NCBI RefSeq assembly: GCF_040812395.1
Contig: NZ_JBFNXH010000006.1
Coordinates: forward strand, 317,490-381,489
DNA from: Paenibacillus_E sp040812395
GTDB taxonomy: Bacteria; Bacillota; Bacilli; Paenibacillales; NBRC-103111
DNA length: 64,000 nucleotides
Direction: 5' to 3'
In this document: piece after piece, positions 1-7,620 of the stretch
How positions within the stretch are numbered: the first letter of the stretch is position 1
How the letters are laid out: each line of letters opens with the position of its first letter
Notes under the pieces: generated by a model
Seen by the model: the letters and a program-made list of their open reading frames with translations, nothing else
Databases searched by the model: none
Told to the model about the DNA's origin: nothing
Position numbers and translations under genes: made by a program

Positions 1-306
1 CTTCACATAACCGCTCGCAGCAGCTTGATAATGACGGGATCCCGGACTCGGCAGGCTGGACATATCCCGCCCGTTCCATATCGTATTCAGCGCTTTCTTA
101 TGGTAAGGCATATTCGCAATCGAGTGATGGCGCGCATCTTCTTGCCCCGCTTGAACGCCCCATCTCTTCCAATGCCGTTCGCTCCGCGAGGAAGCCAATG
201 ACGACTTGACAGCCGTCTGACGGGAAGAACGCTTGTGTTTCGATGGATGATTCTCCACTTTCATAGATTTGGGCCGGGCTATCTGCTTCTTGATTATGGG
301 CTTCAT
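1..306 (-). CDS. Basic N-terminal fragment of an unidentified protein, cut by the window edge
   Basis: An open frame of 102 residues starts at ATG 306 and runs off the left edge without a stop. The start is supported by a TGAGGTG ribosome site, which overlaps the stop codon of the upstream glycosyltransferase, so the two genes are probably co-transcribed. The visible part is rich in Lys, Arg, His and Ser (for example KKQIARPKSMK and HPSKHKRSSRQ) and has no signal peptide or membrane segment. Its end, SRHYQAAASGYVK, resembles the Tyr/Gly-spaced heads of the CgeB-like proteins at 20.6-22.8 kb, so it may be a spore-surface glycosyltransferase with a basic head. That assignment is inference; no catalytic motif is visible yet. 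Confidence 0.6.
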   Translation of the reverse strand, partial: MKPIIKKQIARPKSMKVENHPSKHKRSSRQTAVKSSLASSRSERHWKRWGVQAGQEDARHHSIANMPYHKKALNTIWNGRDMSSLPSPGSRHYQAAASGYVK

Positions 307-312
307 GTGCGT

Positions 313-1092
313 TCACCTCATTGTTTCTCTAATCCGAGTGAGGTCGCGCAGGCCTGCGCGTTCATCGGAGGCTTGAATCAGCCACTGAATAGCTTCCAGA
401 TGATCGCCGATAATTAAATCGCCGACAGGATCAACAGCTTTAGCTCTTCTTCTCACGCGATTTCTCGAACCGACCGGTACGAGCTGAATCGCTTTTATAT
501 GAAGCCCCCGCTCCGCAGCAATCGTTTGCGCCAAAGGCGGGACAGCCAAATTTTCAGCTCCGATCGTATGGAAAGCTTTACGGCTTATCGCGTGCGGAAT
601 CGTCGTCATCGAGGCACCAAGCAAATCCGTACGGGATAAAATCGCATTGAGGGCATGTTTGGCCAGAACGACCCGATGCACGTTTACCGTGGATGTGATC
701 CCGTTATATTTGTTCAAAGCCACATCTACGCCTTGCTGCACCGCCTTGATTAGCGGCTTCGCTTCCTTCGCCGGAACCACGAAATCGGCATCGAAGAATA
801 AGAGGACATCCCCTTTCGCCTCCATCGCTCCCAGGCTTCTCCCTACATCGTGACCTAGCGGAGATTCATACGAGATGACCCTTGCACCCAGTCGAGCAGC
901 AACACTCTTGCTGCCGTCTGTCGAGCCGTTGTCAACGACGATCACTTCTGTTCGCGGGTGAACAAGGAACGCCTGCCGAATCACTTTAGCCAAGGTTCGG
1001 GCTTCATTATATACAGGAATGATGACCGATACGGTAGGTTGCTGTCGATGCAAGGTGACGGAGGAGATTCGGTGATTCCGCTGAGTACTCAT
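313..1092 (-). CDS. Family 2 glycosyltransferase
   Basis: This 259-residue protein has the GT-A fold signature of family 2 glycosyltransferases. SVIIPVYNEA (about 22-31) opens the nucleotide-binding fold, VVDNGSTDGS follows near 52-61, and FFDADF near 98-103 supplies the DxD-type metal site. It should transfer a sugar from a nucleotide donor in the cytoplasm. There is no membrane segment, which suggests a soluble transferase acting on a cytosolic acceptor. It leads into the basic gene at 306, and a divergent gap of about 230 bp separates it from the epimerase at 1320. The acceptor cannot be told from sequence. The N-terminal 20 residues are basic and could be an extension. Confidence 0.85.
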   Translation of the reverse strand: MSTQRNHRISSVTLHRQQPTVSVIIPVYNEARTLAKVIRQAFLVHPRTEVIVVDNGSTDGSKSVAARLGARVISYESPLGHDVGRSLGAMEAKGDVLLFFDADFVVPAKEAKPLIKAVQQGVDVALNKYNGITSTVNVHRVVLAKHALNAILSRTDLLGASMTTIPHAISRKAFHTIGAENLAVPPLAQTIAAERGLHIKAIQLVPVGSRNRVRRRAKAVDPVGDLIIGDHLEAIQWLIQASDERAGLRDLTRIRETMR

Positions 1093-1319
1093 TGTTCTCT
1101 CAACTCCCCTTCATGTCATGGCGGATTGCCTGCTTTATGTATTCTATGATCTTTCCAGAAAGGGGACAGGGCTGTAGCCGCACTCCCGTAAAACAGGCAT
1201 ATGCATGACCCCGATTGCCCAGATAAGTAAGAGACTCCGCCACTCAGACATTTGTCTTGTACCGCTCACCTCTCTCCGGCGTAAGATAATGAAACCAACA
1301 AAGAAGAGAGGAAATCCGG

Positions 1320-2243
1320 ATGAAAGCTATCGTTACCGGTGGAGCCGGCTTTATTGGCTCGCACCTTGTTGAAGAGCTTATTGCCGCGCAAGTTGAGGTG
1401 CATATCATCGACAATCTAAGCTCAGGCAAATTGAGCTATGTGCATCCGCAAGCGGCCTTCCATGTGGCGGATGTCTCCAGTGAACAAATAAAGCCCCTCC
1501 TCGTGGATATCCGTCCCGACGTTGTCTTCCACCTCGCGGCACAAGCCGATGTGCAGCGCTCCATTCAAGATCCGGCATTCGATGCTATGGTGAATCTGGT
1601 GGGAACGATCCACTTGCTTGAAGCCTGCCGCGAAGCTGCTGTGAGCAAGTTTATATTGGCTTCCACTTCCGCTGTATACGGCAATTTGCAGAAAGAGCGG
1701 ATCGCCGAAACAGATCCGGCCTCTCCGATTTCTTACTATGGCTTATCCAAATATTCCGCTGAATCCTACATCCGCGTGTTTCATCAATTGTACGGGCTGC
1801 CTTATACGATTCTTCGCTATGGCAATGTGTATGGCCCGAGACAAACAGCCAAGGGAGAAGGCGGCGTCGTGGCCGTCTTTATGGAGCGCATTCAGAAAGG
1901 CATCCCGCTAACGATTCATGGCGATGGCGAGCAGTCCCGGGACTTCGTCTATGTGAAGGACGTAGCACGCGCGAACATCGCGGCCATGCATCGTGGCGCG
2001 CAGGAGATTATCCATGTCAGTACGGGCAAACGGACATCTGTCAACGAGCTGGCACGACTGTTGGCGGACTTCCACGGCGAGGCCCTCTCCATGGTCCATG
2101 CCGACGCCAGAGAAGGAGATATTAGGCACAGCTGTCTCGATAATGGAAAAGGGCTCTCCTGCTTAGGATGGCAGGCAAGGTATGAGATTGCCTCTGGCTT
2201 AGAAGACACTTATCGAGCCTATATAAAGGGAGAGAAATACTAA
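1320..2243 (+). CDS. NAD-dependent sugar epimerase (GalE-like extended SDR)
   Basis: The 307-residue protein is an extended short-chain dehydrogenase. It has the Rossmann motif GGAGFIGSHL at about 7-16, STSAVYGN near the middle, and the catalytic YYGLSKY (YxxxK). The later NVYGPRQ and DFVYVKDVA segments are typical of UDP-glucose/UDP-GlcNAc 4-epimerases. It should supply UDP-Gal or UDP-GalNAc for the neighbouring transferases; the exact sugar is not decided by these motifs. The start at ATG 1320 follows a GAGAGGAAAT ribosome site. The gene stands alone on the plus strand and ends at a long perfect hairpin. Confidence 0.85.
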   Translation: MKAIVTGGAGFIGSHLVEELIAAQVEVHIIDNLSSGKLSYVHPQAAFHVADVSSEQIKPLLVDIRPDVVFHLAAQADVQRSIQDPAFDAMVNLVGTIHLLEACREAAVSKFILASTSAVYGNLQKERIAETDPASPISYYGLSKYSAESYIRVFHQLYGLPYTILRYGNVYGPRQTAKGEGGVVAVFMERIQKGIPLTIHGDGEQSRDFVYVKDVARANIAAMHRGAQEIIHVSTGKRTSVNELARLLADFHGEALSMVHADAREGDIRHSCLDNGKGLSCLGWQARYEIASGLEDTYRAYIKGEKY

Positions 2244-2290
2244 AAGTGCTGTCCATCATTCATTTACAAATGATGGACAGCACCTTCTTT
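2244..2290. terminator. Bidirectional intrinsic terminator
   Basis: A perfect inverted repeat of about 17 bp (AAGTGCTGTCCATCATT and its complement) around an 8-nt loop lies between two convergent genes. The right arm is followed by CTTCTTT and the left arm is preceded by an A-run, so it can serve both strands. Confidence 0.85.
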
Positions 2291-2298
2291 GAACAACC

Positions 2299-2646
2299 CT
2301 AGGGGATTTTTGAGAAATCCTCTTGCGTGAACAGCGCTACCAAATTCCCGTTGCTTTTTACATACATGGTTATAGCAGCCGTTGAGCGAGTATCTCGATT
2401 AGTGACTAGCTGTAAAGTAAAAGGCTCATAATTCGTATAAATATCCGGGATGGTTATTACAGAATTTGGATCAGAAGATTTGTTCAAATGATAGAGATAG
2501 ATAAAGGCTGTGCCATGCGAATTCAACCCCTTAATCAGCATGTCAAATTCCTCATGGCCCAGGTTTTGAATCGTTAGATCAATGGATTGAATGTATCGTG
2601 AGTTGATCGCCTCATTTTCACTACAAACCACTTGATAAATGGACAT
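2299..2646 (-). CDS. Small surface-type protein, paralogue of the gene at 3443
   Basis: A 115-residue protein with no signal peptide or membrane segment. ATG 2646 is chosen because it is preceded by GGAAGGAG at a spacing of 7; an upstream ATG would make a longer head with no ribosome site. It aligns end to end with the protein at 3443-3790. Shared features are the MSI start, SRYIQS, I-x-NLG, a T-[IV]-P-x-I segment, YxPF and an ending of the form A-[LI]-FTQ-[EN]-DF-x-K. This spacing suggests an all-beta fold. I do not recognise a named family. Context (ExsC-like proteins and glycosyltransferases next door) suggests a spore-surface structural protein, which is inference. Confidence 0.75.
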   Translation of the reverse strand: MSIYQVVCSENEAINSRYIQSIDLTIQNLGHEEFDMLIKGLNSHGTAFIYLYHLNKSSDPNSVITIPDIYTNYEPFTLQLVTNRDTRSTAAITMYVKSNGNLVALFTQEDFSKIP

Positions 2647-2874
2647 CCATCTGCTCCTTCCTTTCTCCCTAGCCATTTCCCTGTATTTATATCATATGAT
2701 TATTTATAAAGTGTGACTTAGGCTTTTACATCAATATAATTTCAAAATCAATCAAAATTGATTCTATGAACTGATTTTTCATATAAAGAGATAAATAGAT
2801 TCTGAACCATTATATTTGACCGTACGGATTATTCGGAAAGGGAATACGCTGTAAACAAAAGGAGGTGGTAAACC

Positions 2875-3282
2875 ATGACTTTCACTATTCAGGATTTTGG
2901 CAAAAGCAATGCGGCACAATTTGCTAACTCTGTTAGTATTACAATCCCAGCTTCTCCAAGTAACGTCAAGCTTGCTGAATTCGGATTATCCGTCGTTGCA
3001 GGCGGACAGGCCGTCTTGGAGGCAACGGTAGGGACACAAGCAACCCTAGGCCAGCCCGACATTGTATATAGTATTTTCCGCGGGGTCACCCTTATTTTCA
3101 CGATAAAATCTTCAGATCTTGTTGCGAGCAAGTTCGATGAGGTAAGCTTTAGCTACACCGATGTCCTCCTTGGCTCCGGTTATTTTGCTTACAGCATTAC
3201 AGCAGAGATAGCCAACTCCATCGTATCCAATCAGGCGAACGTAATCGGACCTATTACTTTCAGTGGAATCTCCCTGTTGTAA
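2875..3282 (+). CDS. ExsC-like exosporium/spore-surface protein
   Basis: A 135-residue protein whose start follows AAAGGAGGTGG. Landmarks are an N-terminal IQDFGKSNAAQF, a central ATVGTQATLGQPDIVYSIFR and the C-terminal ANVIGPITFSGISLL. From memory this layout resembles exosporium protein C of the Bacillus cereus group, but I could not run a search. A clear paralogue lies at 6587-6991 (ATVGTQTTLGAPDVLYSIFR, ANVIGPIVFSGLSLL). It lacks a signal peptide, as expected if it assembles on the spore from the mother-cell side. It has its own terminator and is not tightly coupled to the genes on either side. Confidence 0.75.
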   Translation: MTFTIQDFGKSNAAQFANSVSITIPASPSNVKLAEFGLSVVAGGQAVLEATVGTQATLGQPDIVYSIFRGVTLIFTIKSSDLVASKFDEVSFSYTDVLLGSGYFAYSITAEIANSIVSNQANVIGPITFSGISLL

Positions 3283-3315
3283 TTGACATAATTTGGATTA
3301 AACAACCAACCTCGG

Positions 3316-3347
3316 CAGACAGTTGCTATATGCAGCTGTCTTTTTTT
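3316..3347 (+). terminator. Intrinsic terminator
   Basis: Hairpin AGACAGTTGC / GCAGCTGTCT with one G-U pair, followed by seven T residues, ends the ExsC-like gene. Confidence 0.85.
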
Positions 3348-3442
3348 GGCGATTACAGATTGGATTGAGGCACTTGTCTTGTACGGATTACACCCCATTT
3401 ACGTAGGATAGAAGAATATGAAATGTGGAAATGAGGGAAACC

Positions 3443-3790
3443 ATGTCTATTTTTCGACTTGCCTCCAACGTAAACTATCCGATCGATTCGAGATATATCC
3501 AATCCTGTGATATGGATATCCGTAATTTAGGCAGTGATGCATTCGATATTCTCATTCAATTCAATAATGAAACAGGCATCACCCATAGCTCATTGCACCA
3601 TATTACTAGTCTAGCTGCTCCAGGCTCCACATTAACAGTGCCAAGCATTAATACCCAATATGCCCCATTTTCCATCCTCATCGTGACCAGTTTGTTAACA
3701 ACCCACACAACGGCTTTAACTCTTTTTGCCAAAAGTAACGAGAAAATGATCGCGATCTTTACACAGAATGATTTCATAAAATTCGAATAA
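3443..3790 (+). CDS. Small surface-type protein, paralogue of the gene at 2299
   Basis: A 115-residue protein starting at ATG 3443 behind GAGGGAAACC. It is a full-length paralogue of the protein encoded on the other strand at 2299-2646: both have an MSI start, SRYIQS, an NLG motif, YxPF and a C-terminal FTQNDF-type end. There is no signal peptide or membrane segment. It sits 34 bp upstream of a GT4 glycosyltransferase on the same strand, so the two are probably co-transcribed. That makes it a candidate substrate or partner of the transferase. Function unknown. Confidence 0.75.
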   Translation: MSIFRLASNVNYPIDSRYIQSCDMDIRNLGSDAFDILIQFNNETGITHSSLHHITSLAAPGSTLTVPSINTQYAPFSILIVTSLLTTHTTALTLFAKSNEKMIAIFTQNDFIKFE

Positions 3791-3824
3791 GACTCATATT
3801 TTATAAATAGGGACGGTTAAATAT

Positions 3825-4889
3825 ATGAAAATGCTCTTTATTTTTTATACACCAAGCGGAGGCATGGAGACACTCAATCGCCACAGATCCAGAGCCCTTG
3901 GTCAGCTCGGAATCGATTGTCACTTGCTTTATTTGGAGTATGGTGCTGGACTGCAAAATAAAGAGAATATAAACACCTTCGTGATGACGGACGATATCCA
4001 AATCGGCCGCTTATTAAATAAAGAACAATACGATGCTATCGTTGTCACTTCCAACTATAAGATCCTTCCTCGCCTGCGCCATTTGGGATTCTCCAAACCA
4101 ATTATCTTTGAAGCACAAGGACTCGGCTCCTATGATTCAGCTCAATATGCTCTCATAGAGGCCGTACCTTACATTACCGACCATGCGAATGCAGTGCTTT
4201 ATCCGCAAACCCCACATCTGATGCAATTGTTTCGTAAGTATTATCCTTCACTGCCTCATTACTGTTTCAACAATTGCATCGACAGCACTCAAATTACGTA
4301 TCGATCGCCCCCCAAGCTTGATTATCCCGTCATTGGTTGGGTAGGGCGTATGGAAGCCAATAAGAATTGGCGTGCTATGCTCGATATTAGCCGCCGGTTA
4401 CTGGCATTCCGTCCAGATCTGAGGATCTGGCTATTCGAGGATTCCACGATGGGGCATGAAAAAGCACTATTCGAAGCGTCGTTGCTGCAGTCGGGGCTTT
4501 CGGACCATTTCGTACGCTTTTCCAATGTACCCAATCTGCAAATGGTTGATTATTACTCAGCCATCGGAAATTCCGGCGGCTTTCTGCTATCTACCTCCAT
4601 ACTAGAGGGCTTCGGTTATGCCATGGTGGAAGCGATGTGCTGCCGTTGTCCTGTTCTGTGCTCGGATTCTGACGGCGTAAGAAGCTTCTTGCTTCCTCAT
4701 GTAACAGGAAGCATGTATGCGCAAGGGAATATAACCGAGGCGGTACAGGAAGGAATCTATTTATTGATTACCCCTAAGAGACGAGAAACGATTCGTATAC
4801 AAGCCTTGCAGTATATCCAGGAGCATTTTTCCCCTGACGCTTATTGCAGTAACTTTAAGTCAATGATTAGTCAGCTTGGCGTGTATTAA
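3825..4889 (+). CDS. Family 4 (GT-B) glycosyltransferase
   Basis: A 354-residue GT-B glycosyltransferase. The N-terminal half starts MLFIFYTPSGGMETLNR (acceptor-side Rossmann fold). The C-terminal half has VIGWVGRMEANKNW near 167-180 and the E-x7-E-like ILEGFGYAMVEAM near 253-265, the usual retaining GT4 donor-site signature. The protein at 9217-10284 is a clear paralogue along its whole length (for example both have FNNC-[IM]-D, CRCPVL and DSDGV). No membrane segments are seen. It follows one small surface-type gene and precedes another; the next gene begins about 20 bp after its stop. Donor and acceptor are unknown. Confidence 0.88.
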   Translation: MKMLFIFYTPSGGMETLNRHRSRALGQLGIDCHLLYLEYGAGLQNKENINTFVMTDDIQIGRLLNKEQYDAIVVTSNYKILPRLRHLGFSKPIIFEAQGLGSYDSAQYALIEAVPYITDHANAVLYPQTPHLMQLFRKYYPSLPHYCFNNCIDSTQITYRSPPKLDYPVIGWVGRMEANKNWRAMLDISRRLLAFRPDLRIWLFEDSTMGHEKALFEASLLQSGLSDHFVRFSNVPNLQMVDYYSAIGNSGGFLLSTSILEGFGYAMVEAMCCRCPVLCSDSDGVRSFLLPHVTGSMYAQGNITEAVQEGIYLLITPKRRETIRIQALQYIQEHFSPDAYCSNFKSMISQLGVY

Positions 4890-4908
4890 AGCAGAAAGGT
4901 TGTGTGAT

Positions 4909-5283
4909 GTGCCTTTTACGACGGGACTAATCATTAACCAAACAACAGGGAGTCCTGTGGCGACCTCGGCTATTGTCGGGGTCATCAACGATAATCCCCA
5001 GTTTCAAGCAAATGTGATGCTGCTCGTATTTCGGTATACCCTCCCAAATTTGCAACGCTTTACTGTCGGGCAAGACCTCTTTAATCTCGGCCCCAATAAA
5101 ACTTTCATAAAGACATACCAGCTAGTCAATGCCACAGCTTACGAGGTTCAGATTGATTATTACAGCGCCACGAATGTGGCTTTCAGCGTCTTTGGTGTGG
5201 ATCAGTCAGGAAACTTCGTTGTGAATCAACGTGCGTTGACGCCAGAGCTGACCCGGATCGATCAATTGAGCAGCGTTCTATAA
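4909..5283 (+). CDS. Small protein of unknown family, spore-surface context
   Basis: About 124 residues. GTG 4909 is preferred because AGAAAGG lies 9 nt upstream; an in-frame TTG at 4876 lies inside the preceding glycosyltransferase and has no ribosome site. Residues alternate in a beta-rich pattern, with NQTTGSPVATSA near the start and a central FNLGPNKTFIKTYQL. There is no signal peptide, cysteine cluster or membrane segment. It lies 17 bp upstream of the Asp-box protein and probably shares its transcript. I do not recognise a family; the neighbours suggest a structural protein of the spore surface. Confidence 0.65.
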   Translation: MPFTTGLIINQTTGSPVATSAIVGVINDNPQFQANVMLLVFRYTLPNLQRFTVGQDLFNLGPNKTFIKTYQLVNATAYEVQIDYYSATNVAFSVFGVDQSGNFVVNQRALTPELTRIDQLSSVL

Positions 5284-5300
5284 GAAAGGAGGTTGTATAC

Positions 5301-6527
5301 TTGGCCAATGTTAACATTACCGGCAGCATCCCCGGAGCCCATTTTGAGCCCTCCGTTGCAGTGAGCGTTCTCAATCCGAATATCATTAACGTAGTCGCGA
5401 CAGATACGACTACAGGCCAGACGCAAATCGGCATCTACCGGAGCATAGATGGAGGCGTCACATTCAGCACGAGTGTCTTGCCTCTTCCTGTAGGATGGGC
5501 TGGAGCTGAAGCCCCCACAATTGACTATACGTTTCCCAACATATTTATCGTAGCTATGCATGCTTTTAACGGTATCCAGGACGGCAGCATCTTCGTATAC
5601 CGTTCTACGGACGATGGTGCAACCTTCAGCGGTCCAACTCTCATTGCCAGAGGATATGGAACTGTTGTGCATTATGATATCCCTTACTTAGCTGTAGATC
5701 GTTCTCCATCCAGCCCCTATTTGGGATTTGCTTATATCACTTATGTCCCCTTGTATGACTTTGAATTCGGTAGCGGAAATGCAGCTATTTTTTTTCGAAG
5801 ATCGTTGGATACGGGCTTGACTTGGGAGAATCCGGTCCGAATTTCGTCTCCGTTCGGTCTTCAGGATCGGGCTTCTATGTCTGTAGGACTCACAGGGCAA
5901 TTGTATGTAGGGTGGATACTGACAGGACCGACAAGCCCCGTATTTCTGATACGGCTTTCCTTGGACGGCGGGGCAACCTTCATTCCCGATGTCAATCAAC
6001 TTCCAGCTAAAATAGCAGATGTGGTTCTAGTGCCGAGTCCGCTTCCCGGTTACACCTTCCGTGTCCTGACATTAGCGAGCTTGGGTACGGATATATCCGC
6101 TGGCCCGTTCGGCGGGAATATCTATGCTGTCTGGCAGGATAACCGCCAAGGTTATTCAGATGTTTTTCTTTCTATCTCCCAAGACGGGTTGCTGTGGTCA
6201 ACACCGATTAGCATCACTGGTGCCCCCGCTGGTTCACAAAACTTTTTCCCTTATGTAACGGTCTCTCCATTTACCGGGGAGGTATTCGTCATTTATTATA
6301 CGAACCGACTGAACCCGCCTCTTCTCGATGTATTCGTCGCTGAGTCAGTTAACGGTGGCACGAGCTTTACCAATCGAAGAGTTACAGATACTTCATTCGA
6401 TCCTGATAGTCAGCCGCTGATCGGTGACTACATCACCGCTTCCGTTATAAAGCCGCAAACACTGGCGGCGGTATGGACGGGAACGGTAGCACCCACCAAT
6501 AAGCTGGACGTTTTTTTCGGTACATAA
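5301..6527 (+). CDS. Asp-box (BNR/sialidase-like) beta-propeller protein
   Basis: A 408-residue protein starting at TTG 5301, behind an AAAGGAGG site at good spacing. It carries at least five Asp-box-like motifs of the form S-x-D-G-G-x-T-[FW]: SIDGGVTFS, STDDGATFS, SLDTGLTWE, SLDGGATFI and SVNGGTSFT, plus a weaker SQDGLLWS. Asp boxes cap the blades of sialidase-type six-bladed propellers. The FRIP motif and Arg triad of true sialidases are not obvious, so sugar binding or a structural role is as likely as hydrolysis. No signal peptide is present, which argues against ordinary secretion and fits assembly onto the spore from the mother cell. It ends the 3.4-6.5 kb plus-strand group. Confidence 0.75.
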   Translation: MANVNITGSIPGAHFEPSVAVSVLNPNIINVVATDTTTGQTQIGIYRSIDGGVTFSTSVLPLPVGWAGAEAPTIDYTFPNIFIVAMHAFNGIQDGSIFVYRSTDDGATFSGPTLIARGYGTVVHYDIPYLAVDRSPSSPYLGFAYITYVPLYDFEFGSGNAAIFFRRSLDTGLTWENPVRISSPFGLQDRASMSVGLTGQLYVGWILTGPTSPVFLIRLSLDGGATFIPDVNQLPAKIADVVLVPSPLPGYTFRVLTLASLGTDISAGPFGGNIYAVWQDNRQGYSDVFLSISQDGLLWSTPISITGAPAGSQNFFPYVTVSPFTGEVFVIYYTNRLNPPLLDVFVAESVNGGTSFTNRRVTDTSFDPDSQPLIGDYITASVIKPQTLAAVWTGTVAPTNKLDVFFGT

Positions 6528-6543
6528 GAAAACCTGGTGAGAC

Positions 6544-6576
6544 AAGGGCTGTCTAATCGACAGCCCTTCATTTTGT
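6544..6576. terminator. Bidirectional intrinsic terminator
   Basis: AAGGGCTGTC / GACAGCCCTT with a 5-nt loop lies between two convergent genes, followed by a T-containing tract on the plus strand. Confidence 0.8.
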
Positions 6577-6586
6577 GATATTGCCG

Positions 6587-6991
6587 CTATAGAAGAGAAA
6601 GGCCACTGAATACGATAGGGCCTATTACATTTGCGCGATTCGATAATAAGTTATTCGTTATCTCCGCTGTAAGGCTGTATGCTGTATAACCGGACGGCGG
6701 ATTCAAATCAACGTAATTAAAGGAAGCCAGGTTGAACTGATTGGGCTGCAAAGAACTGGATTTTACCGTAAAAACGACAGTAATCCCTCGAAAAATGCTG
6801 TACAGCACATCAGGCGCACCTAATGTTGTTTGTGTGCCTACGGTCGCATTCAGAAGCACTTGTCCAGCCGGCGACACCTGAACACCAAACTGAGCAATGG
6901 TTAGGTTGCTTGGTGCGCCTAGAATGGGCAAAGTTACGGAAGAGGAAAATGCTGCCGGAACGCTTCTGCCAAAATCGATAATCTGAACCAT
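6587..6991 (-). CDS. ExsC-like exosporium/spore-surface protein, second paralogue
   Basis: A 134-residue protein. ATG 6991 is preferred over an ATG three codons upstream because GAGGAGTG is better placed for it. It matches the protein at 2875-3282 along its length (VQIIDFGRS, ATVGTQTTLGAPDVLYSIFRG, ANVIGPIVFSGLSLL). From memory both resemble exosporium protein C of the Bacillus cereus group; this was not tested by search. It is the last gene of a leftward group with the methyltransferase and GT4 at 7027-9054, so it may be modified by, or produced with, those enzymes. No signal peptide. Confidence 0.75.
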   Translation of the reverse strand: MVQIIDFGRSVPAAFSSSVTLPILGAPSNLTIAQFGVQVSPAGQVLLNATVGTQTTLGAPDVLYSIFRGITVVFTVKSSSLQPNQFNLASFNYVDLNPPSGYTAYSLTAEITNNLLSNRANVIGPIVFSGLSLL

Positions 6992-7026
6992 AACATTCAC
7001 TCCTCATGAAGTCATTCGTGGCTATG

Positions 7027-7602
7027 CTAGAGATCTTTCCAGGCCAGAAGCGCATCAACGGGCGGATGCCCTTCCCCAAAAGCCGTACGAAACGAAGCGT
7101 TCCGGGCATCATGGAAATCTTTAAAAACAAGAACTTGATAGCCAAGTTCGACAAACTCCTCCGGCTCCCAGCCGCTGCGGTGCGCTTGATACATTTCGCC
7201 ATTCAAATTAAAATGATCAAAATCATCTTGCGGGAAGAAGCCTCTAGGGGTAAAAACAATCACCCTCTTCACGGCAATTTGCTCCGCACGCTTCAACATA
7301 TATAGGCCTTCATTCTTATTGAAATGTTCCAATGTATCGTTAAACAACACCGCAGATATCGACTTCGGCAAAAAGTAGAGACTCATGTCCCTGGCGTCCA
7401 TATGGATAGGGATAATGTTAGCAGAGTTGTTAACACGATTGGTCAAATAAGGCCGGTGCACATCAATGCCGATAACGACCTGACATTCAAATTTGTCCAA
7501 GGACAAACAAAGCCCGCAGCCTACATCCAGAAGACTGTAGACCTGATCGATCAATTCCTTCAGCTTCTCAAATAGGTCCTTACTGCTCGTTTCGGAAATC
7601 AT
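7027..7602 (-). CDS. Class I SAM-dependent methyltransferase
   Basis: A 191-residue protein with motif I LLDVGCG at about 24-30, the acidic end of strand 2 as VIGIDVHRPY, and a FNDTLEHF segment that corresponds to the post-motif II region. It is small, consisting of the catalytic domain only, and has no membrane segment. The start at 7602 follows GGAGTG. It lies 18 bp downstream of a GT4 glycosyltransferase, so the likely substrate is a sugar hydroxyl on the glycan made here (O-methylation). That is inferred from position. Methylated capping sugars are known on spore glycoproteins of the B. cereus group. Confidence 0.8.
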   Translation of the reverse strand: MISETSSKDLFEKLKELIDQVYSLLDVGCGLCLSLDKFECQVVIGIDVHRPYLTNRVNNSANIIPIHMDARDMSLYFLPKSISAVLFNDTLEHFNKNEGLYMLKRAEQIAVKRVIVFTPRGFFPQDDFDHFNLNGEMYQAHRSGWEPEEFVELGYQVLVFKDFHDARNASFRTAFGEGHPPVDALLAWKDL

Positions 7603-7620
7603 TCGTTAACACTCCATTCG

